A DNA stretch of 64,000 bases from Planctomycetota bacterium (GTDB lineage Bacteria > Planctomycetota > GCA-2746535). A program made the position numbers and the translations under genes. The notes beneath the pieces are model-generated. The model was not told the DNA's origin. It ran no database searches and saw only the letters and a program-made list of their open reading frames with translations. The stretch spans positions 59,513 to 123,512 of the forward strand of contig NVWA01000080.1 of assembly GCA_002746535.1 (NCBI GenBank). The letters run 5' to 3'. Numbering within the stretch: the stretch's first letter is position 1; each line of letters starts with the position of its first letter. Below are positions 9,645 to 18,691 of this stretch, piece after piece.

Positions 9645-9985
9645 TTTCTTCTCCCATGGTACGACCTTGAAATAGATAGAGATTCATTCTCTTAATTTAA
9701 CTGAAATTAAGCATAAAAAAATAGTAATTATCTGACATACAGCGTGGATTTGATGAATTATTTCAGATGGACTTGTAGCCAAATATTGAAAATATTTGTG
9801 ATTTTTTAGATTGGAAGTTCTTCAATAATCAGTGTTTTATTGACTGAGAATAGATGATTTTCTTATGAAATCATCTATCTAAAGATAGTCCAAGTTATTC
9901 CTTTGTTTGTCCATTCTATCAGGGTGATTTAAATGTATAAAATAAGCATAATTTTTCATAAAGAATGATGTTTACGGAGATTTGT
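9645..9985. other. Divergent intergenic region before the fucose-isomerase-like gene
   Basis: About 340 AT-rich bases between two divergent genes, so promoters for both directions must lie here, though none is clear enough to name. The only structure I see is the overlapping hairpin pair at 9850-9888, listed separately. No RNA gene or ORF with an RBS is apparent. Confidence 0.5.
9850..9888 (+). repeat. Overlapping inverted repeats (two mutually exclusive hairpins)
   Basis: Bases 9850-9860 pair perfectly with 9868-9878 (11 bp, 7-base loop). Bases 9875-9880 pair with 9883-9888 (6 bp, 2-base loop). The two stems share 9875-9878, so only one can form at a time. They lie about 100 bases before the fucose-isomerase-like start. 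They could be a regulator binding site or leader RNA structure. No T-run follows, so a simple terminator is unlikely. Confidence 0.55.
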
Positions 9986-11665
9986 ATGCCAAGAGTATTA
10001 AATACTGAAGAATTAAAAAGTGTATTTCCTGATTTGGAATTACCAGAGTTTAGCAACTTTAAATCAATTGATTCTTCAAAAGAAATTGTTGTTTTAACCA
10101 ATGGGGATTTAAGAAAATCAGCCAATCAGGCTTGCTGGGAAGTTCAAGACTCATTTGAGAAAAAACTTAATAAGGTTCTACAACAGAATTTTGGAATTTC
10201 TACTATACGTGCTCATCGATATAACAATGAAGAAGGCCATGGTTTTCTAGGAAGCCAAAGAGATGGCTCGGATGCTTTTATGGGAATTGATCCTGAAGCA
10301 TCTGTGATTGTTTTGTTAACGGCTTGGCAGTATTCTCACCATGTCGCACCTTCATTATTGAAACACAAAGGTCCTATTTTAATATTAGCGAACTTTGATG
10401 GTACTTGGCCAGGTTTAGTCGGAGCGTTGAATTTAGAAGGAAGTTTAACAAGTTTAGGAAGAGAATATTCAAGATTGTGGTCTGTCGATTTTGATGATGA
10501 TTTCTTTTATAGTAAGCTGGAAGAGTTTTTAGCAAAAGGAATTATCAAACATGATGTCTCTTATTTGAAAGATGTGTTTGATGAGCAAGAACTATTTGAT
10601 TCAGAAGCGGGTCAGCTGGGTAAGTATCTTGGTGAGCATACCTTGCATAAAAAAGAAATTATTGGTTTGTTTGATTCCTTTTGTATGGGAATGATCAATG
10701 GCGTTTTCCCTCAGAAGGCTTTATGTGATATCGGAATGCCTTTTGAAGGCTTATCTCAATCAATGTTGCTTTTTGAGATGAGTAAAGTTTCTCTTGAGTT
10801 GCGTGAAGAATGTTTGCAATGGTATATTGACAAAGGCATGGATTTTAAATTTGGTGAGAATCACGAAACGGATTTAACTCGTGAGCAAGTCTTAGAGCAG
10901 TGTGCTATGTTAATTGCCATGGCAAGAGTGACAGATCGATTTGGTTTAAGCTGCATTGGTGTGCAGTATCAGCAAGGCTTAAAAGATTCATGTGCTGCCA
11001 GTGATTTTGCTGAAGGTGCCATTGGTAGTACCGATAGGTTTCCGATTCCTGATGAAAATGGTCAAATCATTCGACCTGGCAAACCGATACCCAATGCCAA
11101 TGAAGTTGATATGGGTTCAGCGATTCCGCAATTAATGTTATTTAAAACATTGGAAACATTAGGGTTAAATTCAGAAACGACATTGCATGATATCCGCTGG
11201 GGTAGTGAATATGAAGGTATGTTTTACTGGGATTTTGAAATTTCTGGTAACGTTCCTTTTGGTCATATTAAAGGTGGCATTGCTGGTTCAACGGGATACA
11301 GGCAGCCTGCTATGTATTTTGCAAAAGGTGGTTCGACTTTGAGTGGTCAATGTAAAGCAGGAACATTTGTTTGGGCAAGAGCTCATTACGAAGGTACTAA
11401 GGTACATTTACATGTCGGTAGCGGCAATGCCATTGAGTTGCCAGATGCAGAATTTCAGAGAAGACTTGATCAAACTACGGATGTTTGGCCTTTGATGAAC
11501 GTGACCCTTGATGGGATTAGTCGAGATCAATTAATGGCCGGCCATCAAAGTAATCATATTACTGTCGCTTATGTACCTGTAGACAATGTAGACTTTATAG
11601 TCAAAACAATTACTGCCATGGGAATTACACAAGGTATGCAAGTCAAATTGGCTGGCCAGCAATAG
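9986..11665 (+). CDS. L-fucose/L-arabinose isomerase superfamily protein
   Basis: A 559-residue protein of the L-fucose isomerase superfamily. These are cytosolic metal-dependent enzymes converting an aldose to a ketose. What I see: an N-terminal Rossmann-like part with VIVLLTAWQYSHHVAP and GPILILANFDGTWPG, then a middle part with CIGVQYQQGLKDSCAASDF and NEVDMGSAIPQLML, and a C-terminal beta-rich part ending GNAIELPDAEF and HQSNHITVAYV, in the family order. An ATG at 9965 is in frame, but acggaga (9974-9980) points to the ATG at 9986, which I use. The GH172 gene follows 49 bases downstream, suggesting that sugar is released and then isomerised. The exact substrate cannot be read from sequence. 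Confidence 0.75.
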   Translation: MPRVLNTEELKSVFPDLELPEFSNFKSIDSSKEIVVLTNGDLRKSANQACWEVQDSFEKKLNKVLQQNFGISTIRAHRYNNEEGHGFLGSQRDGSDAFMGIDPEASVIVLLTAWQYSHHVAPSLLKHKGPILILANFDGTWPGLVGALNLEGSLTSLGREYSRLWSVDFDDDFFYSKLEEFLAKGIIKHDVSYLKDVFDEQELFDSEAGQLGKYLGEHTLHKKEIIGLFDSFCMGMINGVFPQKALCDIGMPFEGLSQSMLLFEMSKVSLELREECLQWYIDKGMDFKFGENHETDLTREQVLEQCAMLIAMARVTDRFGLSCIGVQYQQGLKDSCAASDFAEGAIGSTDRFPIPDENGQIIRPGKPIPNANEVDMGSAIPQLMLFKTLETLGLNSETTLHDIRWGSEYEGMFYWDFEISGNVPFGHIKGGIAGSTGYRQPAMYFAKGGSTLSGQCKAGTFVWARAHYEGTKVHLHVGSGNAIELPDAEFQRRLDQTTDVWPLMNVTLDGISRDQLMAGHQSNHITVAYVPVDNVDFIVKTITAMGITQGMQVKLAGQQ

Positions 11666-11714
11666 TTCTAATTTACAATTAAAATTCTAAATTTTTATAG
11701 ATAAGGGGAGTGTT

Positions 11715-12800
11715 ATGTCATTTAATGGACTAGGAATGAATCTTGGAAATTTATCAAGATTATCAAAAGCTAAAACAAGATCAATTTCATCAGAAAACAA
11801 AACCGGAGGTAAAGGCGCAGGAGGGATGGCTGTTGAAGGTTCTGGGGCACACTGCGCTAAGGATTTAGGGCAAGGGTGGAAAATCAATCCGAATGAAAAA
11901 ATTGAAGCAGGCGCAACTTTGGTGTTGGCGGATATTGAAGGTCCGGGTGCTATTCAGCAAATCTGGTTGACTCAAACTCAGCGGGAGGAAAGTAGATTTC
12001 ATATATTAAGAATCTATTGGGATGATCAGGAGAACCCTTCGGTTGAATGTCCTATAGGTGATTTCTTTTGTAATGCCTGGGGCGGTTTAGCTCCAGTAGT
12101 TTCAATGCCGGTATGTGTAAATCCTGGGAGTGCTTATAATTGTTATTGGGAAATGCCTTTTAAGAAAAAATGTAGAATCACCTTAAGTAATATTAGTGAA
12201 AATGACTTTACTGTTTACTACCAAATTAATTATACCTTAACTGAAGTTCCAGATGATTGTGCTTATTTTCATGCTCAATTCAGACGAACCAATCCGTTGC
12301 CTTACAAAGATGTTTATACCATATTAGATAATGTGAAAGGTCATGGTCATTACGTTGGTACATATATGGCATGGGGCTTAAATAATAATGGGTGGTGGGG
12401 AGAAGGGGAGATAAAGTTTTTCATGGATGGCGATAAGGAGTTTCCTACGATATGTGGCACGGGAACAGAAGATTATTTTTGTGGATCATATAATTTTGAG
12501 AATAAAGAAACAAAACAATACCAAGAATATAATACGCCTTTTGTAGGGGTTCCACAGATTGTAAGGCCTGATGGTACTTATGTCGCTAATACGCGCTTTG
12601 GAATGTATCGTTGGCATATCATGGATCCTATTCGATTTGAAAAAGACTTTAAGGTAACAATTCAAGCATTAGGTTGGAGAAGTGGTGGTCGCTATTTACC
12701 TTTGCAAGATGACATTGCTTCGGTTGCATATTGGTATCAGACAATACCTCATGTTGAGTTTCAGCAATTACCTGATAAAGATGCTTTGGAGATTATATAA
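11715..12800 (+). CDS. DUF2961 / GH172 glycoside hydrolase family protein
   Basis: A 361-residue DUF2961 protein. This family is now CAZy family GH172, with characterised members acting on fructofuranosides and D-arabinofuranosides. Seen here: IEGPGAIQQIW near residue 74, the acidic WWGEGEIKFFMDGD region (Glu230/232) and CGTGTEDYF (Glu252). The pair of glutamates about 20 residues apart fits the family's two catalytic acids. No signal peptide is present, so it is probably cytosolic. The RBS aggggag is clear. It lies downstream of the isomerase-like gene and ends at a strong hairpin. The sugar is unknown; a furanoside is a reasonable guess from the family. Confidence 0.85.
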   Translation: MSFNGLGMNLGNLSRLSKAKTRSISSENKTGGKGAGGMAVEGSGAHCAKDLGQGWKINPNEKIEAGATLVLADIEGPGAIQQIWLTQTQREESRFHILRIYWDDQENPSVECPIGDFFCNAWGGLAPVVSMPVCVNPGSAYNCYWEMPFKKKCRITLSNISENDFTVYYQINYTLTEVPDDCAYFHAQFRRTNPLPYKDVYTILDNVKGHGHYVGTYMAWGLNNNGWWGEGEIKFFMDGDKEFPTICGTGTEDYFCGSYNFENKETKQYQEYNTPFVGVPQIVRPDGTYVANTRFGMYRWHIMDPIRFEKDFKVTIQALGWRSGGRYLPLQDDIASVAYWYQTIPHVEFQQLPDKDALEII

Positions 12801-12819
12801 ATAATTTTTATTAGAGATG

Positions 12820-12851
12820 TAGGCAAAAGGTGCTTTAGCACCTTATGCCTA
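12820..12851. terminator. Hairpin terminator between convergent genes
   Basis: A 14-position stem with one mismatch and a 4-base loop (12820-12833 against 12838-12851), lying between the GH172 gene and the convergent minus-strand gene. It can serve both directions. There is no long T-run on either side, so it may depend on Rho or act mainly as an RNA 3' end. Confidence 0.7.
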
Positions 12852-12880
12852 GTTCAGTGTAATTTAAAATAATTTGTTGT

Positions 12881-14713
12881 TTAATTATGACAAATGCTTA
12901 CATAACTTTCCAAATCGCGCCAGTGAGCTTTCATAACTGTGAGCTTTTTCTTTAAATCTTCAATAAGATTTGGACCTAGTAGAAAGCAGTCTTCATCTTC
13001 CGGTTTTTCAGCATGTTCAACTTGATCCATGCCACCTGATTCTAATAAATTAATAAGCTCAGCAGTATTATCCATCTCAGTTCTCAGGATTTCATACCAT
13101 TGATGTTCATTTTTAATTGCAGGTCCAGAGCCTAGGTTCGCATCTTGTAAGGGTTCTTTTGCTAAAGCCTCTTTGTTTTTATTTATAAAGACTTGAGCAA
13201 AATAACAATGATTGATAGAGTTTAAAATACTTGTATAAATTCTTAGAGCTCTTGATTGAGTTTTGAACCATTCAAATTCAGGGGCATCTTCCAACTTTTC
13301 GACTGTTGCTGCTACGCCTTTAATCATACTGAGAGCACTTTGAAAAGGTCCTATCCAATACCAATCTCCACTCCAATTAAAAGTACTATTTCCCCCATGA
13401 ATGTATGTATAGTCATCACGCCCAAGATTTTTAGGCATATCAAAATGATGTTTCAACGCATATCCATCTTCATCTAAAGATAGTTTCTCTGGTTGTAAAA
13501 CGATAGGTCTGGTAATATGTCTGCCGGATACACCCTCGTACATAGTTGAGAAAGAACCCTGAGAAACGGCTTTCATAGTTAGGGCATCTTGTAGGTTTGA
13601 CCAGGTATCCATTAAAGTTTCGGCATGAGATGAGCCACCCCATTTTTTACCTAGTGATTTTAAGCATTCTAGTTTTTCTATCCTTCCTTTTGGAGGATTT
13701 TCAGATACAAGGTCTACGATTTCAATTATTTTATCAAGTGCCTCTAATGGATCTGAACCGCGACCATATCCGTCAGCAAAATTTAGTGATAAATGTGCAA
13801 CGTTTCCATTAAACCAACTAGAGACAGCATTAATGATGGCTACAGGATTTAAAAGACCTTTTATTGGATAGGTTCCTCCCGTACCTAGCATAGTACCAGT
13901 TGTAATATTGTGTCTGACGTTTCGACCTTTTCCCGTTACTTGAGTTAGGGGAGGAAGAATAGGAGTTAACGTATCTATTTCAAATCGTGAAAGATTTCCT
14001 GTCAATCTGACTAGGATATCACCACCGGCTTTTTTTGCCCCCTCGTGGATTGCGGAAATAAATCCTTTCATTCGCTCGCCGGTATTTTTAGTTTGACAGT
14101 GTGATGGTCCATTCATTCCTGGATAATTGTAATCTGACCAACATAAACCAGAACCGGCATCATTAACTTGAGTACTATAACGTGCCATCATAGGAACTGC
14201 TTTACATAATTCGGAGATCATAGAAGTCACTATATTAAGTGATTCTTTTTGATCCATACACATGGCAAATGCAGTCTCTGTACTTCTGGGTGGATGATCT
14301 ACCCGTGGACCACGAAGATGTGGAAATTCTTCAAAGAATGATTCAGGTAAAAAGTATGGTTCTTGAAAATGAACATAAGCACTTAAATCATGCTCTTTTA
14401 AGATTTTTGATTTTTCTAATATTAGTTCTTTATTTTTTTTCACATGTTCTTTTGGTAAATGACGAGCAATTGTTTCATCGGGGAAAAAATGAAATACAGA
14501 TGGTTTATATGATGTATATTCATGCCAACCACTTCCTCCTTCTGGCATTTCATATGAACTCATTTCTGCTAGGTCAGCAACATTTAAACTGACGTTTCCA
14601 TATTTTTTTAATTTTGAGGCTAGCTTGGCAAGTTCTAGGAAATGTTCTTTATTTCTTGATGGTATGCTTATTTCAATTGTTTTTGGTAATTCATTTTTAG
14701 TCATATTAGTCAT
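12881..14713 (-). CDS. Conserved hypothetical, glycoside-hydrolase-like TIM-barrel protein
   Basis: A 610-residue protein that I cannot assign to a named family. The N-terminal two thirds look like a beta/alpha barrel: repeating strand patterns, YVHFQEPYFLPESFF, SGLCWSDYNYPGMNGPSHC (about residue 190) and ILVRLTGN. The C-terminal third is helical. The proline/glycine-rich loop with Trp-Ser-Asp-Tyr resembles substrate loops of barrel glycosidases such as GH20, GH67 and GH115. There is no signal peptide, so it is probably cytosolic. Two in-frame ATGs are close (14713 and 14704). It starts 16 bases after the secreted propeller gene, so they are likely co-transcribed. A hydrolase on a sugar or uronic acid is inference. 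Confidence 0.6.
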   Translation of the reverse strand: MTNMTKNELPKTIEISIPSRNKEHFLELAKLASKLKKYGNVSLNVADLAEMSSYEMPEGGSGWHEYTSYKPSVFHFFPDETIARHLPKEHVKKNKELILEKSKILKEHDLSAYVHFQEPYFLPESFFEEFPHLRGPRVDHPPRSTETAFAMCMDQKESLNIVTSMISELCKAVPMMARYSTQVNDAGSGLCWSDYNYPGMNGPSHCQTKNTGERMKGFISAIHEGAKKAGGDILVRLTGNLSRFEIDTLTPILPPLTQVTGKGRNVRHNITTGTMLGTGGTYPIKGLLNPVAIINAVSSWFNGNVAHLSLNFADGYGRGSDPLEALDKIIEIVDLVSENPPKGRIEKLECLKSLGKKWGGSSHAETLMDTWSNLQDALTMKAVSQGSFSTMYEGVSGRHITRPIVLQPEKLSLDEDGYALKHHFDMPKNLGRDDYTYIHGGNSTFNWSGDWYWIGPFQSALSMIKGVAATVEKLEDAPEFEWFKTQSRALRIYTSILNSINHCYFAQVFINKNKEALAKEPLQDANLGSGPAIKNEHQWYEILRTEMDNTAELINLLESGGMDQVEHAEKPEDEDCFLLGPNLIEDLKKKLTVMKAHWRDLESYVSICHN

Positions 14714-14729
14714 TCTTCATAAAAGGATT

Positions 14730-17561
14730 TTATTTATTTAAATTTTCTAATGATATTCGTTCTTCAGTATGATAATTTAGTTTAACGCTAAGAATTCTAA
14801 CATTACCAAGGTCTGCAATAAAAAGTCGTTTGTCAGTGTGGACAGAAAGAAAGGGAGCGTGAAACAGTCCAACTTCATCTCCACCGATTGAACGTACACT
14901 TTTAGGGCTTCCCTGTTTTATAGATGGCATACCATCTTCAACATTACCATATTGGCCAACTCGTGTAATTAAATTGCCATTAGAATCCAATACCGCAATA
15001 CTAAAATGCCTTGTTTCAGGAGCAAATGATCTTGCAAAATAGTCTAATTCAAATCTTGCATTCCAACAACAGCAACCACCACTATCCCAACCCGCTAGCA
15101 TGCCAGCAAAGCCTACACCTCCATACATCCATTCGGCACCTTCTATCCAGGCTCTTCCGGAACTTGCTTGTGCTGACGATGCCACTATATCTGGATTTCT
15201 TTTTGGAAAATTTTCTTTAGTTAGTGGAAGTGGTACAGATTGTTTTCCTGAACTTATTACTTTATTATTTTTAGGTTTAACTTTGATAATAGTTTCTGAA
15301 ACATCGTCTAACAATGTTGGGTCATATGGTTTGCCATTATTAAGCCGACTACCTGAAGCCATCACATAAATATTATCATCGTTGTCAATCCCAATTCCAT
15401 TAGTATGACCAATGCCAGGCATGACATCATCTAATAGCAATTTTCCATGTTTGTCAAATATATGTATTTCTCTACCTCTCATTCGACCGATAAAATTACT
15501 TGGTTGATACTTTTTTGTAGAGCTTCCAGGAAATCCTTTCTTTTTATTGTTAATTCCGATTTTGGTATTATTGTAAGTATGAATAATTAAATGACCTTTT
15601 GGATTTATGGCCATACCTCCAAGGTGCCAAAATGGGTTTGTTCGAGAGCCTGAGGTGATTAAGGCCGAAATTAAATTTGCCTTACGCTTATCGAAGGTTA
15701 CGTTTTGTCTTTCTTCACCATAGTCCCATGGGATTTCCTTCCAGTTTTTTGTGTTGTAGCGCGCGACTAGTTTTCCTGTTCGTAAATAAATATGTCCGTC
15801 AATATCAAAGCAGATATCTTCTGCATCAAAAGGTAGTTCAATTGTTTTATTATTACCTGTTTTTGGATTTAATTCTATTAATTGACGAAATGATTTTCCT
15901 GTGCCTCCATCTCCTTCTGCTAAATATACATTGCCATTGGCAGGATTGGTATATAAACGTTGTCTAGACCAAGCAGGTGGATTTACCCTCTTGCCACTTT
16001 TTTTAACCTCATCACCAAAATCACGAATTATGATTACTTTTTTGTTTTTGATTTGAACTAACTTAGTTCCAAACTTGTGCCAAGGAGCTTTTAGATGACC
16101 TTTGACACGGACTTGAGATAACCAAATAGTTGGTGTCTTTGCCCATGAATCTAACTCTGCGCGGTACCAAAAACCAGGGCTACCAATTGAAAATACAGCA
16201 CTATGTTCCGGAAGAGGTAATAGATGGGTGGACTTTTTCTTAGCACCTGATTCGAAAGAAGAGAAAATTGTTACACTTGGTTTAACATTTAAACTTTCTT
16301 TTTTATCCATTTTTAAATTTCTAATAGGAAAACTAAATACGTATAATTCTTGAGTTTTATGGTGAATGGATATTTGAGCAGGACGTTCCGTTGATATTGT
16401 CGTTAAATATTTTTTGTCTTGAGAATAAACTTGAATGCGATGATTGAAGTGATCAGAAACATATATACGACCCTTGGTATCGATAGCAATACCTGCTAAT
16501 GTATGGAATTTATCATTACTTTTACCATTGTCCCATTTCTTGAGACTACCTAAAAATAATGTTGGTTTTGAATTCTTTTTGTATTCCATTCGCAGTATGC
16601 AATTGTAAGTACCCCAGTCAAAGGCTGGCGTATGAAAATAACGCCAACCTATAGCACTAAAATAAATATATTTTCCATCAGGGCTAAATGCGGTTGACCA
16701 AGGTTGGGCTATTTTAGGCAAACTGCGTGATCCGATTTTAACCTCAAGTGAGATGTTTGGTCCATTCATTGATGCTCCACCTGTTGTTCCATCTGTCGCT
16801 AGACGGGCTAAAGTTTTACCGGCAAGGGCGATTTTATCTCCATGAATAGCCATTGCAGAAGCAGCAAAGCTTTGTGTCCTTCTTGTGACTTTTAAAGGTG
16901 CTGAAATTGGATGTAGAAGAGAGCCTTGATAGAATCCTGTTTTCAACGGTAGTGTTTTACCGCTATGTGGAAATTTATGAGTTCGTAAACCTTTTATTTT
17001 ATCAATGTTATCTTTTGAGAATGGGTAAATAGTTTTCATATAATTGCCATTATGATCATAGAATTTTAAATGATCATACATTCCTGAATGATAAACATAT
17101 ACACCCTCCGGTCTTGCGCAAACTAATTGAGCTCGAGAGGAAGAAGGTTTTTTAGGCTCCCAATTCATTGTACGTTCGAATTGAGGTTTTAAGCCTAGAG
17201 ATACTCTAATGGTTTTTATGTTTAAATTTTTTATATATTCCCCTTTATCATTTTTACCATTCCATGGTATGGATTGGATCTTCGTTCTTTTTTGAAATGG
17301 TTTTGGAGCGTTAGGTCCTAGAACTCCGGATGCTAAATGCCTTAAGATTTTTCCTGTAGAATCTTCAATAGCAATAGTTACATCGCAATAGCCTGCCGAT
17401 TCAAACTTAATCAAATAGTTATCACCATCCTTTTTTAATACAGGTTTTGATTTAAATTTATAAATGGCTTCTCGTTTAATTTTGAATTCGTTTTCAACGT
17501 CTGCATTTAGGGCTATTAATGAACCTAAAAGAAAAACAAAATAAATGAAATAATATTTCAT
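14730..17561 (-). CDS. Secreted beta-propeller (NHL-like) protein
   Basis: A 943-residue protein with a clear signal peptide (MKYYFIYFVFLLGSLIALNA), so exported. Residues about 25-125 look like a FlgD-type Ig-like module (DVTIAIEDSTGKILRHLASG, then IPWNGKNDKGEYIKN). The remainder carries propeller-like repeats such as AIDTKGRIYVSDHFNHRIQV and GIDNDDNIYVMASG, and the C-terminus has a short Cys-rich GGCCCWN. Repeats of this type usually form a propeller used for binding or lyase/hydrolase chemistry on glycans; no catalytic residue can be named. The RBS aaaagg is good. A clear paralogue begins at 61500. It heads a two-gene unit with the TIM-barrel-like gene. Confidence 0.75.
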   Translation of the reverse strand: MKYYFIYFVFLLGSLIALNADVENEFKIKREAIYKFKSKPVLKKDGDNYLIKFESAGYCDVTIAIEDSTGKILRHLASGVLGPNAPKPFQKRTKIQSIPWNGKNDKGEYIKNLNIKTIRVSLGLKPQFERTMNWEPKKPSSSRAQLVCARPEGVYVYHSGMYDHLKFYDHNGNYMKTIYPFSKDNIDKIKGLRTHKFPHSGKTLPLKTGFYQGSLLHPISAPLKVTRRTQSFAASAMAIHGDKIALAGKTLARLATDGTTGGASMNGPNISLEVKIGSRSLPKIAQPWSTAFSPDGKYIYFSAIGWRYFHTPAFDWGTYNCILRMEYKKNSKPTLFLGSLKKWDNGKSNDKFHTLAGIAIDTKGRIYVSDHFNHRIQVYSQDKKYLTTISTERPAQISIHHKTQELYVFSFPIRNLKMDKKESLNVKPSVTIFSSFESGAKKKSTHLLPLPEHSAVFSIGSPGFWYRAELDSWAKTPTIWLSQVRVKGHLKAPWHKFGTKLVQIKNKKVIIIRDFGDEVKKSGKRVNPPAWSRQRLYTNPANGNVYLAEGDGGTGKSFRQLIELNPKTGNNKTIELPFDAEDICFDIDGHIYLRTGKLVARYNTKNWKEIPWDYGEERQNVTFDKRKANLISALITSGSRTNPFWHLGGMAINPKGHLIIHTYNNTKIGINNKKKGFPGSSTKKYQPSNFIGRMRGREIHIFDKHGKLLLDDVMPGIGHTNGIGIDNDDNIYVMASGSRLNNGKPYDPTLLDDVSETIIKVKPKNNKVISSGKQSVPLPLTKENFPKRNPDIVASSAQASSGRAWIEGAEWMYGGVGFAGMLAGWDSGGCCCWNARFELDYFARSFAPETRHFSIAVLDSNGNLITRVGQYGNVEDGMPSIKQGSPKSVRSIGGDEVGLFHAPFLSVHTDKRLFIADLGNVRILSVKLNYHTEERISLENLNK

Positions 17562-17900
17562 AAAGGACCTTTTTAAAAGATATGAGATTTTGAAAGAAAA
17601 GACTATAGGAAGTTGATTTAGCTAGTAAAAGAGAAATCACCACTTTGATATTGGTATGCTATTGATTTTATATAGATAAATGATTGTTGTCAAGGTCTAT
17701 CATAGATTTTATTTAAGTATCGTATTTAATAAAATATTATAAATGTGTTAATTATTGTCTTTGAGGCTATTAATTGCAACTTGGTGCGTAATCTTTATTC
17801 CACTATGTTATTAAGCTAGTGTTTTCGCTTTTAAGGTATTTTGGCATATGAAGACTAGAAAATGAATACAATCTGATACCAATATTGTCGATTATATTCT
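17562..17900. other. AT-rich intergenic region
   Basis: About 340 bases between the Bpt stop and the start of the propeller gene, both on the minus strand. It should contain the propeller gene promoter. I see no strong hairpin, RNA gene, repeat or credible small ORF. Confidence 0.5.
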
Positions 17901-18635
17901 TTAAGAAATTTCTGACCAAATTGATTGTTCTTCAAATGAGGGATGATTGGCTAATAATTCATGAGGTTTGAAATTAGATTTATATTTCATGCTTTGATTT
18001 TCTTTAATCCAATAACCTAAGTGCGAGTACTTTTTATTTTGTTGTTTGGAAAGTTCGATTTCTTTGAGAAGAGAATAAGTGCCTAGGGATTTTTTTTGCC
18101 AATCGGGATCATAGTAAAAATAAACAGATGAAGTAGATTCCTTCAGGATATCAATCAAACCGATGGCGATTAATTTATTCTCAAAAAAATACTGCATTTC
18201 GTAACCGTAGTCTTCATGCCCATCTATAAAACTAGAAAAATAATCTTCCGGCGTAGTATTCTTTTCAGACCAACCTCTTGTTTCTTTTCTGAATTTATGG
18301 TATTTATCAAACAGTTCCATGTGTTCGATCGAAATGGTCGGTCTTGATAGTTTTATTTTTATGCCATCGTTTTTATTCAGAACTTTTCTTTGAGATTTGG
18401 AAGGTTTAAAAAGGTTGTTGATAACTCTTATGCTGCGACATTTTTTGCAATTATTGCAATGGTGTCTAAAAAAGAATTTCCCAAACCTTCTATAGCCTTT
18501 GTTTAAGATGGTTTCATAAGAGTTTAAATCGCATTGATCATAAATTAGGTAATGTTGTTTCATTATTTCATGTGGTATATAAGAACAAATCTCTTCTTCT
18601 GAAATGGATTCATAAATGGGTATCGATGGGTTCAT
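17901..18635 (-). CDS. bpt: Aspartate/glutamate leucyltransferase (Bpt/ATE family)
   Basis: A 244-residue protein of the bacterial ATE/Bpt family, which transfers leucine from Leu-tRNA to N-terminal Asp or Glu of proteins and marks them for ClpS/ClpAP decay. Seen: the N-terminal YIP-E and Y-QCDLNSYETILNKGYRRFGK layout, the Cys cluster HHCNNCKKC (Cys60, 63, 66) followed by RSIRV and PSKSQRKVLNKN, and the C-terminal VYFYYDPDWQKKSLGTYSLL and HLGYWI blocks. Length matches the family. The start has only a weak RBS. It is a single gene, 56 bases beyond the stop of the unrelated rhodanese operon in terms of order on the strand. Leucyl rather than arginyl specificity is assumed from the family. Confidence 0.85.
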   Translation of the reverse strand: MNPSIPIYESISEEEICSYIPHEIMKQHYLIYDQCDLNSYETILNKGYRRFGKFFFRHHCNNCKKCRSIRVINNLFKPSKSQRKVLNKNDGIKIKLSRPTISIEHMELFDKYHKFRKETRGWSEKNTTPEDYFSSFIDGHEDYGYEMQYFFENKLIAIGLIDILKESTSSVYFYYDPDWQKKSLGTYSLLKEIELSKQQNKKYSHLGYWIKENQSMKYKSNFKPHELLANHPSFEEQSIWSEIS

Positions 18636-18691
18636 AGTAAGATTTGTATGATGAGGTTTTATGTGTTTTAGTATATTATCTTATTTGGTTA

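Noticed and set aside
14239..14592. Plus-strand 117-codon frame inside the barrel-like gene
   Set aside because: It lies opposite a well-supported long gene, has no RBS, and its translation is hydrophobic low-complexity with no family likeness.
15100..15369. Plus-strand frame of 89 codons opposite the propeller gene
   Set aside because: Antisense shadow of a long coding frame; no RBS and no recognisable domain.
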